A stretch of 64,000 bases of DNA from the NCBI GenBank assembly GCA_015178975.1, contig WHVD01000114.1, forward strand, positions 124,001 through 188,000. The letters run 5' to 3'. The notes under the pieces are model-generated. The model was given only the letters and a program-made list of their open reading frames with translations. It ran no database searches and had not been told where the DNA came from. Positions 44,147 through 55,140 of the stretch are shown here, one piece after another. The translations under genes were made by a program, and so were the position numbers. Numbering within the stretch: the stretch's first letter is position 1; every line of letters starts with the position of its first letter. Source of the stretch: Hysterangium stoloniferum (Eukaryota > Basidiomycota > Agaricomycetes > Hysterangiales > Hysterangiaceae).

Positions 44147-44605
44147 TGTTACGACCATGTCACAACCCAACGGTCCCCGAGGTTATCGCCACCTATTGAC
44201 AATTCAAGTTATTGTTCAAGTCATCAATCACATCGGAAACCGTCGGACTCCCGATGCTGATGTATGCTTTCATGGAAATCAAACTCCATTTACACCCCCA
44301 TCAAAATATACTTGTACTATCTGGTTAAACTCTGATACATCCCTTTTTATTATGATGATCCATTCTACTCTATGTTTCACATATGTCTATATATACTTGT
44401 AACCCTTGGACTATTTCCTTTTCTTGTAATCCCACTCTCAGTTATTTCACAGCATCCAAACTACTGTAATCGTAACCTTCCCATTCCTAGTCAAGCTTAT
44501 TTGTCAATACCAACTCTTCTCCTAGTTAGTATTTTCTAGACACCAGATACTTGTATATGAACCCATTGTAATTGTAGTTACTAGGCAATCAGAATATCGA
44601 CTCAG
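44147..44605 (+). mobile_element. LTR-like repeat, family LTR2, forward copy
   Basis: Starts TGTTACGACCATGTCACAAC and runs to ATCGACTCAGA, where the PSF1 fragment begins, so its 3' end is trimmed. Related sequences occur inverted at 48,579 and 50,975-51,229. A TATA-like word (GTCTATATATACTTG) lies inside. Confidence 0.75.
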
Positions 44606-45690
44606 AGGGTGTTCATTGATGAGGCCTGCTGGGATTCTTGGATAAGTGTCATGGAAAGGTCGCCAAACATCCGCATTTCCTGGAAGCATATCACAAATAC
44701 TCTGAGAAGATGTCATAATATGCCTAGCTTACATACAGTAGATACATGGGTTGAAGACATTGAGTGATGATACTTATTGATGGCGGAGTAACTGTTACGA
44801 CCGGACAAATCCCGCCGGACTCCGGGCACTAACTCGTACGCCCCCACACGCTACAAGCACCAATCATCTGTTTATAGGATTTCCTGCCCGGACTCCGTTA
44901 CGTCAAGACTCGTTATGTTCGACCTCATTAAGACACATATCAGTCACCGGACTTCCCCTGGACCCTGTCTCTGTCTATGTCCATCTTCGTCCCACGCATC
45001 AGTCATCGGAACCTGCTTAGAATCCCGTCACCGCTCTAATCGAGCCCCGTTCCTGTTTTAGTCAAATGACCTGTCACGATTTAGGACTCCGCTCCCGCTC
45101 CGTTTCCCGTTATGGGTTATGCTTTGTCACGATTCGGACTCCGCTCCATTCCGTCCCGTTCCTAACACCAATTTGGTGTTTACTATTCCCGTTTTATGTT
45201 TTGCTCGTTTCATCTCATTATTACTGGATTCGGTATGTCATGCATTCCACGGTCTATATAAACTGGCAGATGTTGTACATACAATCCAGTCAGAAAATTA
45301 GCTTAGATTCCCCCCCAGTAATCTAATACATTTTCCTCTCTAAAACCCTACTCTTATCAGACCGCTCGCACTAATCGGAGCCCACAGGCTCCGGCACATC
45401 TATCTCTCTCGACTATCTCGATTCACGACTCTCGACTCACGACCTACGACTCATGACCCATGAACCCCCACCCGGACTCCCCGGGATTCCCGTCCGCCTG
45501 TCTGAAATTGGACAACACGATCTAGCGAGGGCGCAGCCTATAAGCTGAAGCCAAGTCCTACCGGATATTCCACGGGTTTCTCTGGAAACCCGCCCTGTGT
45601 GTGTATCCTAACAGTAACACACTTTGGAACTCCAACATGATGGTTCTTTTTTTTCTGTGGAACGTCTGGTATACATAAGTACCCAGCTGG
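44606..45690 (-). pseudogene. third PSF1 5' fragment, split by a solo LTR
   Basis: 44,606-44,792 matches 36,186-36,390, covering the first PSF1 codons and upstream DNA with several substitutions. The homology (ACACTTTGGAACTCCAACATGATGG) resumes at 45,614 after the LTR1 at 44,793-45,613 and fades near 45,690. Confidence 0.85.
44793..45613 (+). mobile_element. solo LTR, family LTR1
   Basis: 821 bp, TGTTACGACCGG to GTATCCTAACA, flanked by target duplication GTAAC (44788..44792 and 45614..45618). Contains a TATA box (GGTCTATATAAACTGG) and the word AGAAAATTAGCTTAGATTCC shared with every LTR1 copy. Confidence 0.95.
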
Positions 45691-48578
45691 CACGACAATG
45701 GCCACACCCGCTGCACAGCAGTGACGTCTGGGGACTCGGCCCCAGGACCTGCTGTAGGTGGCTGTGTGCACTTTTTGCAACTCACTTCTACACCGCTGCT
45801 CATGTAGGTTCTGTGCTTGCACACACACACACACACACTTTTTGTTATAGTAAGATAGCACCACCAACAAAGTCACAGTGCGATTTATATATATATAAAT
45901 AAATAAATAATTATTTCTATTTGCACCACCAAAACAATGTTTTTTCTAGCGAGTTCTTTTTCATTGGGTAGGTACATAGCAAGCAAGCATATAGGGTAAG
46001 GGGGGGATGAGTTTTGTTATGTCATTCATGAGATGTATAGACCCTGCTATATTCAAATTACCAATATGAATTACATGAGTCATTTCTGGGAGACCATGGC
46101 ATGTTCCTCAATTTTTTATATAGCTATCTGTTTTCATTTTAGCTAAATTTATGGTGGTAAGAACAGGTAAGTAAGTGAGTGCTTAGTGATATTTACAGGT
46201 GGATTTACCGTAAATTTACACATCCAGGCAGCACACTTCCAAATGGATCTTCAAGAAATTTATAATTTATAATTTATAACCAAATATATATATATATATA
46301 TATATTTCTATACAAAAAATTGATTAATCTAGTGCAAGTTTGTATGGGCAGTTGCTCCTCGTTGTATCACTCTCAGCAGTCAGGCAACAAACATTGCTTA
46401 CATAATGGTTCACCCCGCAACCTTGACCACTTTGAAGCGCCCAACTGACTCAGCATGTCTTCACAGAGATATCTTCATTCCATGTAACATGGCTTCTCTG
46501 GGAGGATGATGTGACATATGTACATTGCAGAATGACTATTGAAATTACTCTGGACATGGGGCTTGCAGATGTGGTGGTGAATATGGGTGGAAGTGTTGGA
46601 TTTTGGAAATCTGATATGCGAGCAACAAGGAGCATGGACCATACGCCTATATTAGTAAGCAGTTACTAGGCATATACATATGTATAAGGATGATACATGT
46701 ATTGTGGTCCTTATCTGTTTGTAACGAGACTCACTTTGTATTACAACAGGAAGGACTGCTATATGTACACAGGACCATTTATCTACAGTGGCTTGGTATG
46801 ATGGTTCAGAATGTCAACAAGAGGTGGAATGGGCATTCAATGAGAAGTATGATTATTTTATTGGCTTGTTTATAAATGTCAAATTGATCATCATTTGATA
46901 GGTTTGCTTGGTGCTAATTGTGGCAGTCTTCAAGCTTCTGGTCATGACCCTAGTGTTGAGAATGGATATACACTACCCCACCAACAACAAAGGATCATGA
47001 CTCCTCCACAAAGGATATTGTTTGTTTCCTTGACTTTATCGTACCACTCTAAATGACCACATCATGATTGGGATGCAGTGGTGGATGCACCAATACCCTA
47101 CCATACCCCATCTCTCTCTCTCTCTCCCCCTCTTCCGGCATTCTCACCTGTCTTGGTACTTGTATCATCCATCTCCATCCCACTGCACCACCAGGACAAA
47201 GAGTCCCAGTTTACACCACCATCAACCCTGCCAAGCCATGCTGTCATACAGCCAGGACTGCCTATATTCCATTGCCACATTTGGCAGCACACAAAAGAGT
47301 GGTTGGAGTAGCTATGAGGTGTCTGTCACCATCGTGGTGCATATTCTCCACTTCTACAAAAAGTGGTTGAAGTTGAACCATGATGACTGCTTCTGAATGA
47401 TCGTCATTTCTTATTATGCTATATATACTGTATATGTCAACATTCTATTTACAGTACTAATGTTCAGTTTTACTTACATAGAATGTGGACTTTAGCTCCT
47501 CATTCCTATGTGGCTACCTCTGCATTTGTGGTCTAAATGATGACTGGCTAGAACTCATGATGTACTTCAATGCTGAAATCATCAGGGCATGATATGGCTT
47601 CATCACAGATAACTGGGGTGCATCCAAAATAGAAGATATGACCCACTGGGGATGACACCAGGTCAGGTTATTACTATGAATTGCCTTGCTCTCTTGCTGT
47701 GGGTGAGACTGCCACAATGTAGTCATGAGTTTCTTGACCCTGTTTTGGAAACAATTTTATTAGGTTCCAAACATTATGGACATGTCTACCAACCCTACTA
47801 CTGCATCTTCCATTCCATCAGCCTGCCCCCATCCCAGAAAGCTACAGATACCATTCCTGAGGATTCCTCTGTTCTGTTAAGAACAGAAAACTGACTAATG
47901 TCGGTTGGCTGATGGGGACCGATCAGAAGGACTTGGTGTGAGGAGTATGCTTTTACCACAGTTTCATTGTGGTAAAACACTCCTTTTATTTTATTTATAT
48001 TTTACACATTTTATTTATATTTTTCTATCTTTTATATTCTTCAAATATTGCATATTTCATTAGTTCGAAGTATTGCGTATACTTGTGGGTGCACTCGGCA
48101 CCAAATAGAACTCAGACACACTTTTACCTAGAAACCACCACTCGTAAGACACTAAACTAGGTCTATTACGAGCGGTGATTAGGGTAATGTGCCAGCTACT
48201 ACATAAGTAGCATTATCTGAACTATCTGAGCTAACTAACATCTCAGGCTTGAACTCATCATCTAGCTCTCTCACTCTCTCACTCTCTCTAATATTGCACT
48301 GCAATAGTCAATATTCCTCGTATACAGAGCAGTCTAAATACATGACTCTTCACACTTGGCTTCAGCTTATGTGCTGCACCCTCACAAGTTACCATCAGAT
48401 GTCCTTAAATTTCGGGCAGGCAAAGACTAGTCCCAACAAGTTCCTCACGATAAGTTACTAATCAGAACTGAAGGATAAGTCATGTGTCAGGCAAGGGGTT
48501 GGAGGCTGAAGAGAGGTGAGTGCACACAGAGGTGGGGAGTGGGATACTTAGTGTAAAGCTTATGGAGATGTAAGTGGG
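45691..48578. other. AT-rich region with decayed coding remnants, no supported gene
   Basis: Holds an AC dinucleotide run (about 45,817-45,838), an AT run (about 46,287-46,305) and several degraded protein-like stretches between 46,450 and 47,900, all broken by stops in every frame. They look like an old transposon but I cannot name the family. 47,980-48,480 resembles 34,030-34,560. Confidence 0.45.
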
Positions 48579-49480
48579 TGTTCTGAGTCGATATTCTGAT
48601 TGTCTTGTAACTACAACTACAGCGGATTCATACACAAATTATTGGCGTCTAGAAAATACTAACTAGGAGGGTGTTTATAATTACTATAATCTCAAATATT
48701 TACTAATAAAAGTCTTATTTTTACAAAACTCCATCTTTAAATAGTGATATCTATTCTGAAACAATTATATCATCAAAAAACAACCATCAGAAATAGTTCT
48801 CCATATTACATCTTATACAACCCATAGTTATTTAACAAATTCTATTGTATATAATTTCCTTCCTTTTACAGATGTCTACTAATACTTTTATTAGTACTTT
48901 GTCTTTTAAAAGCTGTAATGTAGTTATTTCCTAGTAAAATATATGAGATGTCATTGGAAATTTTTCATCCTATGGCCTTCTTTATTAAGTGAAATTACCT
49001 ATATATTCTGGGTATGTTGAATCAAGTAGAAATCTGTTCAGATTGACAGATCCATTCCGAAGTAATACATATGTATTTAGAGGTGCCAATAATATACATA
49101 TGCATGAAATAGACTATCTAAAGGTATCTATTTTTTAAAAGTATTAGTGTTTCAAACTACTAATTTTTTTTATTGTCTACTTGTGTCCGGAAAGATTCTT
49201 GGGTTTGTAATGTATGAGAGAGTTTAAAACTTTCAAAAAGTTTTAAAAACCAAATTATGTTTGAATCACATCCCAGATGTTTAAATGACCTTTAGAGTAT
49301 ATTAGAATTTGGTATACTTAATAGTTTTCAGATATCCTCCCTAAGGGAAGAGCGGAAACATCATTTGACAAATAAACTTGACTAGGAACGGGAGGGTTAC
49401 AATAAGTTCAGAGGCCATAATTAACCAAGAGTGGGATTACGAGAAAAGGAAATAGTCCAAGGGTTATGTCACGAATGTAC
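48579..49480 (-). mobile_element. LTR2 inverted copy, split by about 0.7 kb of AT-rich DNA
   Basis: 48,579-48,668 (TGTTCTGAGTCGATATTCTG...) and 49,366-49,480 (ACAAATAAACTTGACTAGG...) match the reverse of 44,400-44,605. The intervening 48,669-49,365 is an unrelated AT-rich insertion. The far end is lost. Confidence 0.75.
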
Positions 49481-49624
49481 AAGCTCAAATTTCGATAATA
49501 TTCAATTTAATATTTCTTTCACATTCCTTCGACTTTCCGACTCAATTTCCGACTTGACTTCCAACTCGACTATTCTTCAACAATATCTTTGATAATATTG
49601 AATATCTTCAACTTGTCTCAGTTT

Positions 49625-49770
49625 GACATCATTGATGATCTCAGTTTGATATCATTGATGATCTCAGTTTGATATCATTGATGATCTCAGTTTGATATCA
49701 TTGATGATCTCAGTTTGATATCATTGATGATCTCAGTTTGATATCATTGATGATCTCAGTTTGATATCAT
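49625..49770. repeat. 23 bp minisatellite, about 6 units
   Basis: Unit TGATGATCTCAGTTTGATAT plus CAT, ending directly at the target duplication of the next LTR1. Confidence 0.92.
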
Positions 49771-49772
49771 AT

Positions 49773-50681
49773 TGTTACGACCGGACAATCCTGCCGGACT
49801 CTGGGCACTAACCCGTACGCCCCCACACGCTACAAGCACCAATCGTCTGTTTATAGGATTTCCCGCCCGGACTCCGTTATGTCAAGACTAGTTACGTTCG
49901 ACCTCAATATGACACATATCAGTCACCGGACTTCCCCCGGACTCCGTTATGTCAAGACTAGTTACGTTCGACCTCAATATGACACATATCAGTCACCGGA
50001 CTTCCCCCGGACTCTGTCTCTGTCTATGTCCATCTTCGTCCCACACATCAGTCACTGGACCCCACTTAGAATCCCATCACCGCTCTAATCGAGCCCCGTT
50101 CCCGTTTTAGTCAAATGACCTGTCACGATTTAGGACTCCACTCCCGCTCTGTTTCCCGTTATGGGTTATGCTTTGTCATGATTCGGACTCCGCTTCGTTC
50201 CGTTCCGTTCCTAACACCAATTTGGTGTTTACTATTCCTGTTTCAGGTTTTGTTAGTTTCGTTTCACCATTACTGGATTTGGTATGTCATTCACTCCATG
50301 GTCTATATAAACTGGCAGATGTTGTACATACAATCCAGTCAGAAAATTAGCTTAGATTCCCCCAGTAATCTAAATATATTTTCCTCTCTAAAACCTTACT
50401 CGATTCACATCACTCGCACTAGTCAGAGCCCACGGGCTCCAGCGCATCTACCTCTCTCAACCAACTCAACTCACAACCCACGACCCCCGACCTACGACCC
50501 ACGACCTCCGACTTACGACCTACGACCTACGAACCCCGCCCGGACTCCCCGGGATCCCCATCCGTCCATTTGAAATTGGACAACACGATCTAGCGAGGGC
50601 GCAGCCTATAAGCTGAAGCCAAGTCCTACCGGATATCCCACGGGTTTCTCCGGAAACCCGGCCTGTGTGTGTATCCTAACA
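49773..50681 (+). mobile_element. solo LTR, family LTR1, with internal 70 bp duplication
   Basis: 909 bp, TGTTACGACCGGACAATCC to GTATCCTAACA, flanked by CATAT (49768..49772 and 50682..50686). It is longer than its relatives because 49,868-49,937 is repeated exactly in tandem at 49,938-50,007. TATA box at about 50,301 (GGTCTATATAAACTGG). Confidence 0.95.
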
Positions 50682-50974
50682 CATATTATCATCATAGGTA
50701 AATGATATATATGTATAAGGGCAATGATAGGAACAAAGGAAGTCAGTCAGAAAACCTGTACTATATTACATATATTATTTACTGTATTATATAATCGTCG
50801 AACTTTTTCCAAGCCTTTCTTCAACTTAATTATTTCATGAGCCTCTGTGTCCTATCTTTGCCTCATGCTTTATTAACAGGATGAATTAATACTTTGTCGA
50901 ATGAGGCATCTTTATTCGATATTGTTGAATATTCTTTGATTGTTTATTCAACTTTATTGAGTAAAATTCAATTT

Positions 50975-51229
50975 GTGGCAGGTTACAAGTATATACTGTA
51001 TGGGCATATGTGAAATATAGAGTAGAACGGGTCAACATAATAAAAAGGAGATGTATCAAAGTATAACCAGATAGTATGAGTATATTTTGACAGGGGGTTT
51101 AATTGCCATGAAGGTACAAGTCAGTGTCGGTGGCCAATGGTTTCTGATGCAAGAAACTGATTAGTAACTAGAATCGTCATAACCTCGGGGACCATTGGTT
51201 TGCGACAGGGTTGCGACATGGTTGTAACA
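50975..51229 (-). mobile_element. LTR2 fragment, inverted
   Basis: Read on the minus strand from 51,229: TGTTACAACCATGTCGCAAC then CCAATGGTCCCCGAGGTTAT, like the start of the LTR2 copy at 44,147. The homology fades near 50,975. Confidence 0.75.
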
Positions 51230-52578
51230 TGTCCCAGCATCATCATTGTCCTCCTTTGTCATCTTCAGGATGATGTCCTCTTCCAATGCCAAAACCAATG
51301 CTGCCCACCACCAAACCATCACCATCAGCAGGCACTTGGGTATCAACAAGGAATGGGGGTGCAACACATGGTGTGTATAACTACTTGAACTAATATCTCA
51401 GTAGTCAAAATGCTGATCATCAACAGGTCATATTTGTTTATTGGTGATGTCCAATTTTTCATCTTACATGGTGGTGAAACAACAGTCTCAAGGGCCCAAG
51501 TTAAACAGTATGTATGCAGGATATATATGGTCCATTTCTCCAAATACAGTTTCTTTTGATGATTACTAACCCCTATAATATAATCATTTTAGTGGCAAAG
51601 CATTTGCATGAGAAACAATGTCTGACAAACACCTTGCCCACCCACCACTACCACCACTACTATAATGAATGTGATATGGTATGGGTGGTGAAATTGTACT
51701 CAATTCTGGGGCAAGGGGGATTGATGGGGAAAAGAAGGTGTAGAACCAAATGATGGTATTTTTCTGTGTATGTTGTTAAATATTGCCACATTGGATGTAT
51801 TTTAAACCAATTTATGTGAATGATTACTTTGAAAAAGTCACTATATTTGTGTATTGTCTCAGATTGATTTATTGAGTAACAAGGGCAAAGTTTGCCTCTG
51901 CCTTCTCAAGGTTCATCAAAAGGATGTCACCAAAGTTGAAGCATATGCATACAACTACTTCAACCAAGAAATGTGGCCATTCTATGACAAAAAATAAACC
52001 AAAGCTGGCAAGACTGTCCATTGTTGAGTTAAAAATGGTCAAAGATGTCTTAAAGAGCACAGATTTGCCAAAAATACAAAAATTAAATATAACCAATGGC
52101 TTTGTGAGGCAAGAACATGGTTGAAGGAGCTGGTGGAAACAGAACAATCTCTGACTATTCCTCCAGAGGCTGATGAACTAGGTGGCAGTTTTGACTGGAT
52201 GCCAGGAGAGCTAGAAGGTGCTTTCAACAATATACCAACTCGGGCTTCACCCTGGATTCTTGGATTATTCATTGCATACAAGTGCTTCACCTAGAAGACT
52301 AAAGTGACAATAGTATGTGTTATGTATTTTTAGGTTTTTCCAATTTTTAACCAATCTTCCCCTAAACAAATTGATAAAAACACGTTTAAATGTACTTATA
52401 TTGTGATGAAATTATTGTACAATAGTCTCTTGAAATTAACTTGATTTTTACAATTTATTTCATATTTTTATCATTTATTTTGGGAGAGTTATCGAATTTC
52501 TACTGTTTATTCTTTTTTATCTAAATATCTTCTAAGTCGGCCATTTGGTGCTTATTGCGCAACGCGGGGGAAAATTCA
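51230..52578. other. decayed coding remnants, no supported gene
   Basis: Contains broken protein-like stretches, notably about 52,100-52,290, which reads ARTWLKELVETEQSL and PPEADELGGSFDWMPGELEG. The frames are interrupted before and after. It is probably an old transposon gene; the family is not recognised. Confidence 0.35.
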
Positions 52579-53513
52579 TCACAACAGGTGACATTCGTCA
52601 CAACAAGTGACTTGTGTCACAACAAGTGACTTGTGTCACAACAAGTGACTTGTGTCACAACAAGTGACTTGTGTCACAACAAGTGACTTGTGTCACAACA
52701 AGTGACTTGTGTCACAACAAGTGACTTGTGTCACAACAAGTGACTTGTGTCACAACAAGTGACTTGTGTCACAACAAGTGACTTGTGTCACAACAAGTGA
52801 CTTGTGTCACAACAAGTGACTTGTGTCACAACAAGTGACTTGTGTCACAACAAGTGACTTGTGTCACAACAAGTGACTTGTGTCACAACAAGTGACTTGT
52901 GTCACAACAAGTGACTTGTGTCACAACAAGTGACTTGTGTCACAACAAGTGACTGTGTCACAACAAGTGACCTGTGTCACAACAAGTGACCTGTGTCACA
53001 ACAAGTGACCTGTGTCACAACAAGTGACCTGTGTCACAACAAGTGACCTGTGTCACAACAAGTGACCTGTGTCACAACAAGTGACCTGTGTCACAACAAG
53101 TGACCTGTGTCACAACAAGTGACCTGTGTCACAACAAGTGACCTGTGTCACAACAAGTGACCTGTGTCACAACAAGTGACCTGTGTCACAACAAGTGACC
53201 TGTGTCACAACAAGTGACCTGTGTCACAACAAGTGACCTGTGTCACAACAAGTGACCTGTGTCACAACAAGTGACCTGTGTCACAACAAGTGACCTGTGT
53301 CACAACAAGTGACCTGTGTCACAACAAGTGACCTGTGTCACAACAAGTGACCTGTGTCACAACAAGTGACCTGTGTCACAACAAGTGACCTGTGTCACAA
53401 CAAGTGACCTGTGTCACAACAAGTGACCTGTGTCACAACAAGTGACCCGTGTCACAACAAGTGACCCGTGTCACAACAAGTGACCCATGTCACAACAAGT
53501 GACCCGTATCACA
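52579..53513. repeat. 19 bp minisatellite, about 49 units, in variant blocks
   Basis: Unit GTCACAACAAGTGACTTGT. Three blocks run left to right: CTTGT units to about 52,945, CCTGT units to about 53,440, then CCCGT units to the end. A single unit one base short (GACTGTGTCA, near 52,951) marks the first block junction. Each unit contains near-palindromes (ACAAGT-G-ACTTGT and TTGTG-T-CACAA). Confidence 0.96.
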
Positions 53514-55140
53514 AACACGACTCAGCTGTCACAAAACGGCTGAATAATAATAGTGTCACACATATAGAAACATTGTGATGCGCGGGAATATTATATAATC
53601 AGCATGTGCATGAAAATCAGCAACTTCACGACGCACGAGAACATTACATCAGCATATATGCTACAATGGAAAGTAGTAGAAACTTCTGGAATATTCTAGC
53701 AGATTCCAGGTTTAAGCTCATATTCATCCCTATTTATGATTGATTCTTGATTATTTATTTTATTATTATTAATTTTTTCATCTTTACTTATTTCTTCATC
53801 TGTTTTATGTATAAATTCATTTTTAACTTTAGCATTAAGTAGTGATATTGTCTTTCTGGCTTTTTTACTTGTCCAATCTATACTTGATTTACCTGTTGGT
53901 CTTTCAAAATGAAAAGACTCGGTAAAATAGCTAAAAATAGATAAAACAAGTAGCTAGAACATTCTCCCATGTCTCAGATTTTACTGTATATAAGGAGCTC
54001 TGCTCCATCACTGAAATATAACTCATTTTAACCTATTTACTATACCACATCAGTGTGCTACTGCATCAGCAGTTATATTCCACCTCTAGTTGGGCTGTTG
54101 GATAAATATATACAAACACTTAGTCACCTCTAGTTGAGCTGCTGACCTAAGCTATCTCAGGATCCATTGTTACCTCTAGTTGAGCTTCTGACATAATAAT
54201 CCTACCCCCTTGTCACCTCTAGTTGAGCTTTTGACAAACAATCTTGTTCCCTTTTTGCCACCTCTTAGTTGAGTAGCTGGCTATCCTTTATTACTAATCC
54301 ACCTCTAGTTGAGTAGTTGGTTATCAATTAAAGTAATAAATATTTTAGGTTATATTGAGATTAGAAATACATATATTCTAATTTCTACCCGGTTTTTGGC
54401 ATAAACAAATACTGAGAATATTCTTGCAGAATCCTTAAGACTACATTAAGATCCTGATAAGTTAGTCAGTAGACCCTGTAGGTTAGTGTAAATAAAGCAT
54501 ATATTAGCCAAATAGTGTTTTATTCTATATCTAATCTTTTGACCTGTTTATAAATATTTTTACTGTTTGATAAATAGTATAAAATATATATAAACTAGCT
54601 AGAATTGAAGTTGAATCTAGTTTCGGAATCAATGAATTGTTATTCATATTTTAGTAGTGTTTTTACAGAAAAAGAACAAGTTTGCACAAGCAGCTCTCAA
54701 AACCTTCTTTGCGAAGTAGGGTGCATATATTCAAGTAAACTCTTGACTTCAGGGGTTCTAAGTCTATATAGGCTGCCACTGATTAATATCAAATACTTAA
54801 ATTATTTTACCTTACAGTGAATTGAGTATTTGCACATTTTGATAGAGCATTGGGCTCCTTTTTCGGAAAATAGTATTAAAATAAGGCTAATACATCACAG
54901 TGTTGTAGGTCATCTCTAGACACTGTCCTTGACCATCTCCTCACATCTCAGACACCCCTGACTCTTCTTTGAGTCTGTGGTATACCATCTTTGATTTTAT
55001 CTCACAGGTACTTGACTTGATCTGTTGGCATTGTGCTCTTCAGTGGGCCTTTGTTTTTACCTTCCTAGCAATATCAAAGTAACCCTTTTGCGCTAGGTGG
55101 TATTACAACTGCTTGTCCAATTAGATATCTTTTAAATACC
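53514..55140. other. AT-rich DNA upstream of the copia remnant
   Basis: No gene. Contains the 44 bp periodic array at 54,081-54,315. It may include the left LTR and leader of the copia element, but I could not find a matching right LTR. Confidence 0.4.
54081..54315. repeat. about 44 bp periodic array, six units
   Basis: The word CACCTCTAGTTGAG (or a one- or two-base variant) starts at 54081, 54125, 54171, 54214, 54259 and 54300, with spacings 44, 46, 43, 45 and 41. A G-C/T-x-G-x-TGG/TGA word follows each; the rest of each unit diverges. Confidence 0.88.

Noticed and set aside
45066..45326. ORFs inside LTR1 copies (MTCHDLGLRS...)
   Set aside because: They recur only as part of the LTR, overlap its TATA box, and vary in frame among copies.
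52579..53513. CRISPR or telomeric repeat
   Set aside because: No spacers; the 19 bp unit is unlike fungal telomeres (TTAGGG type).
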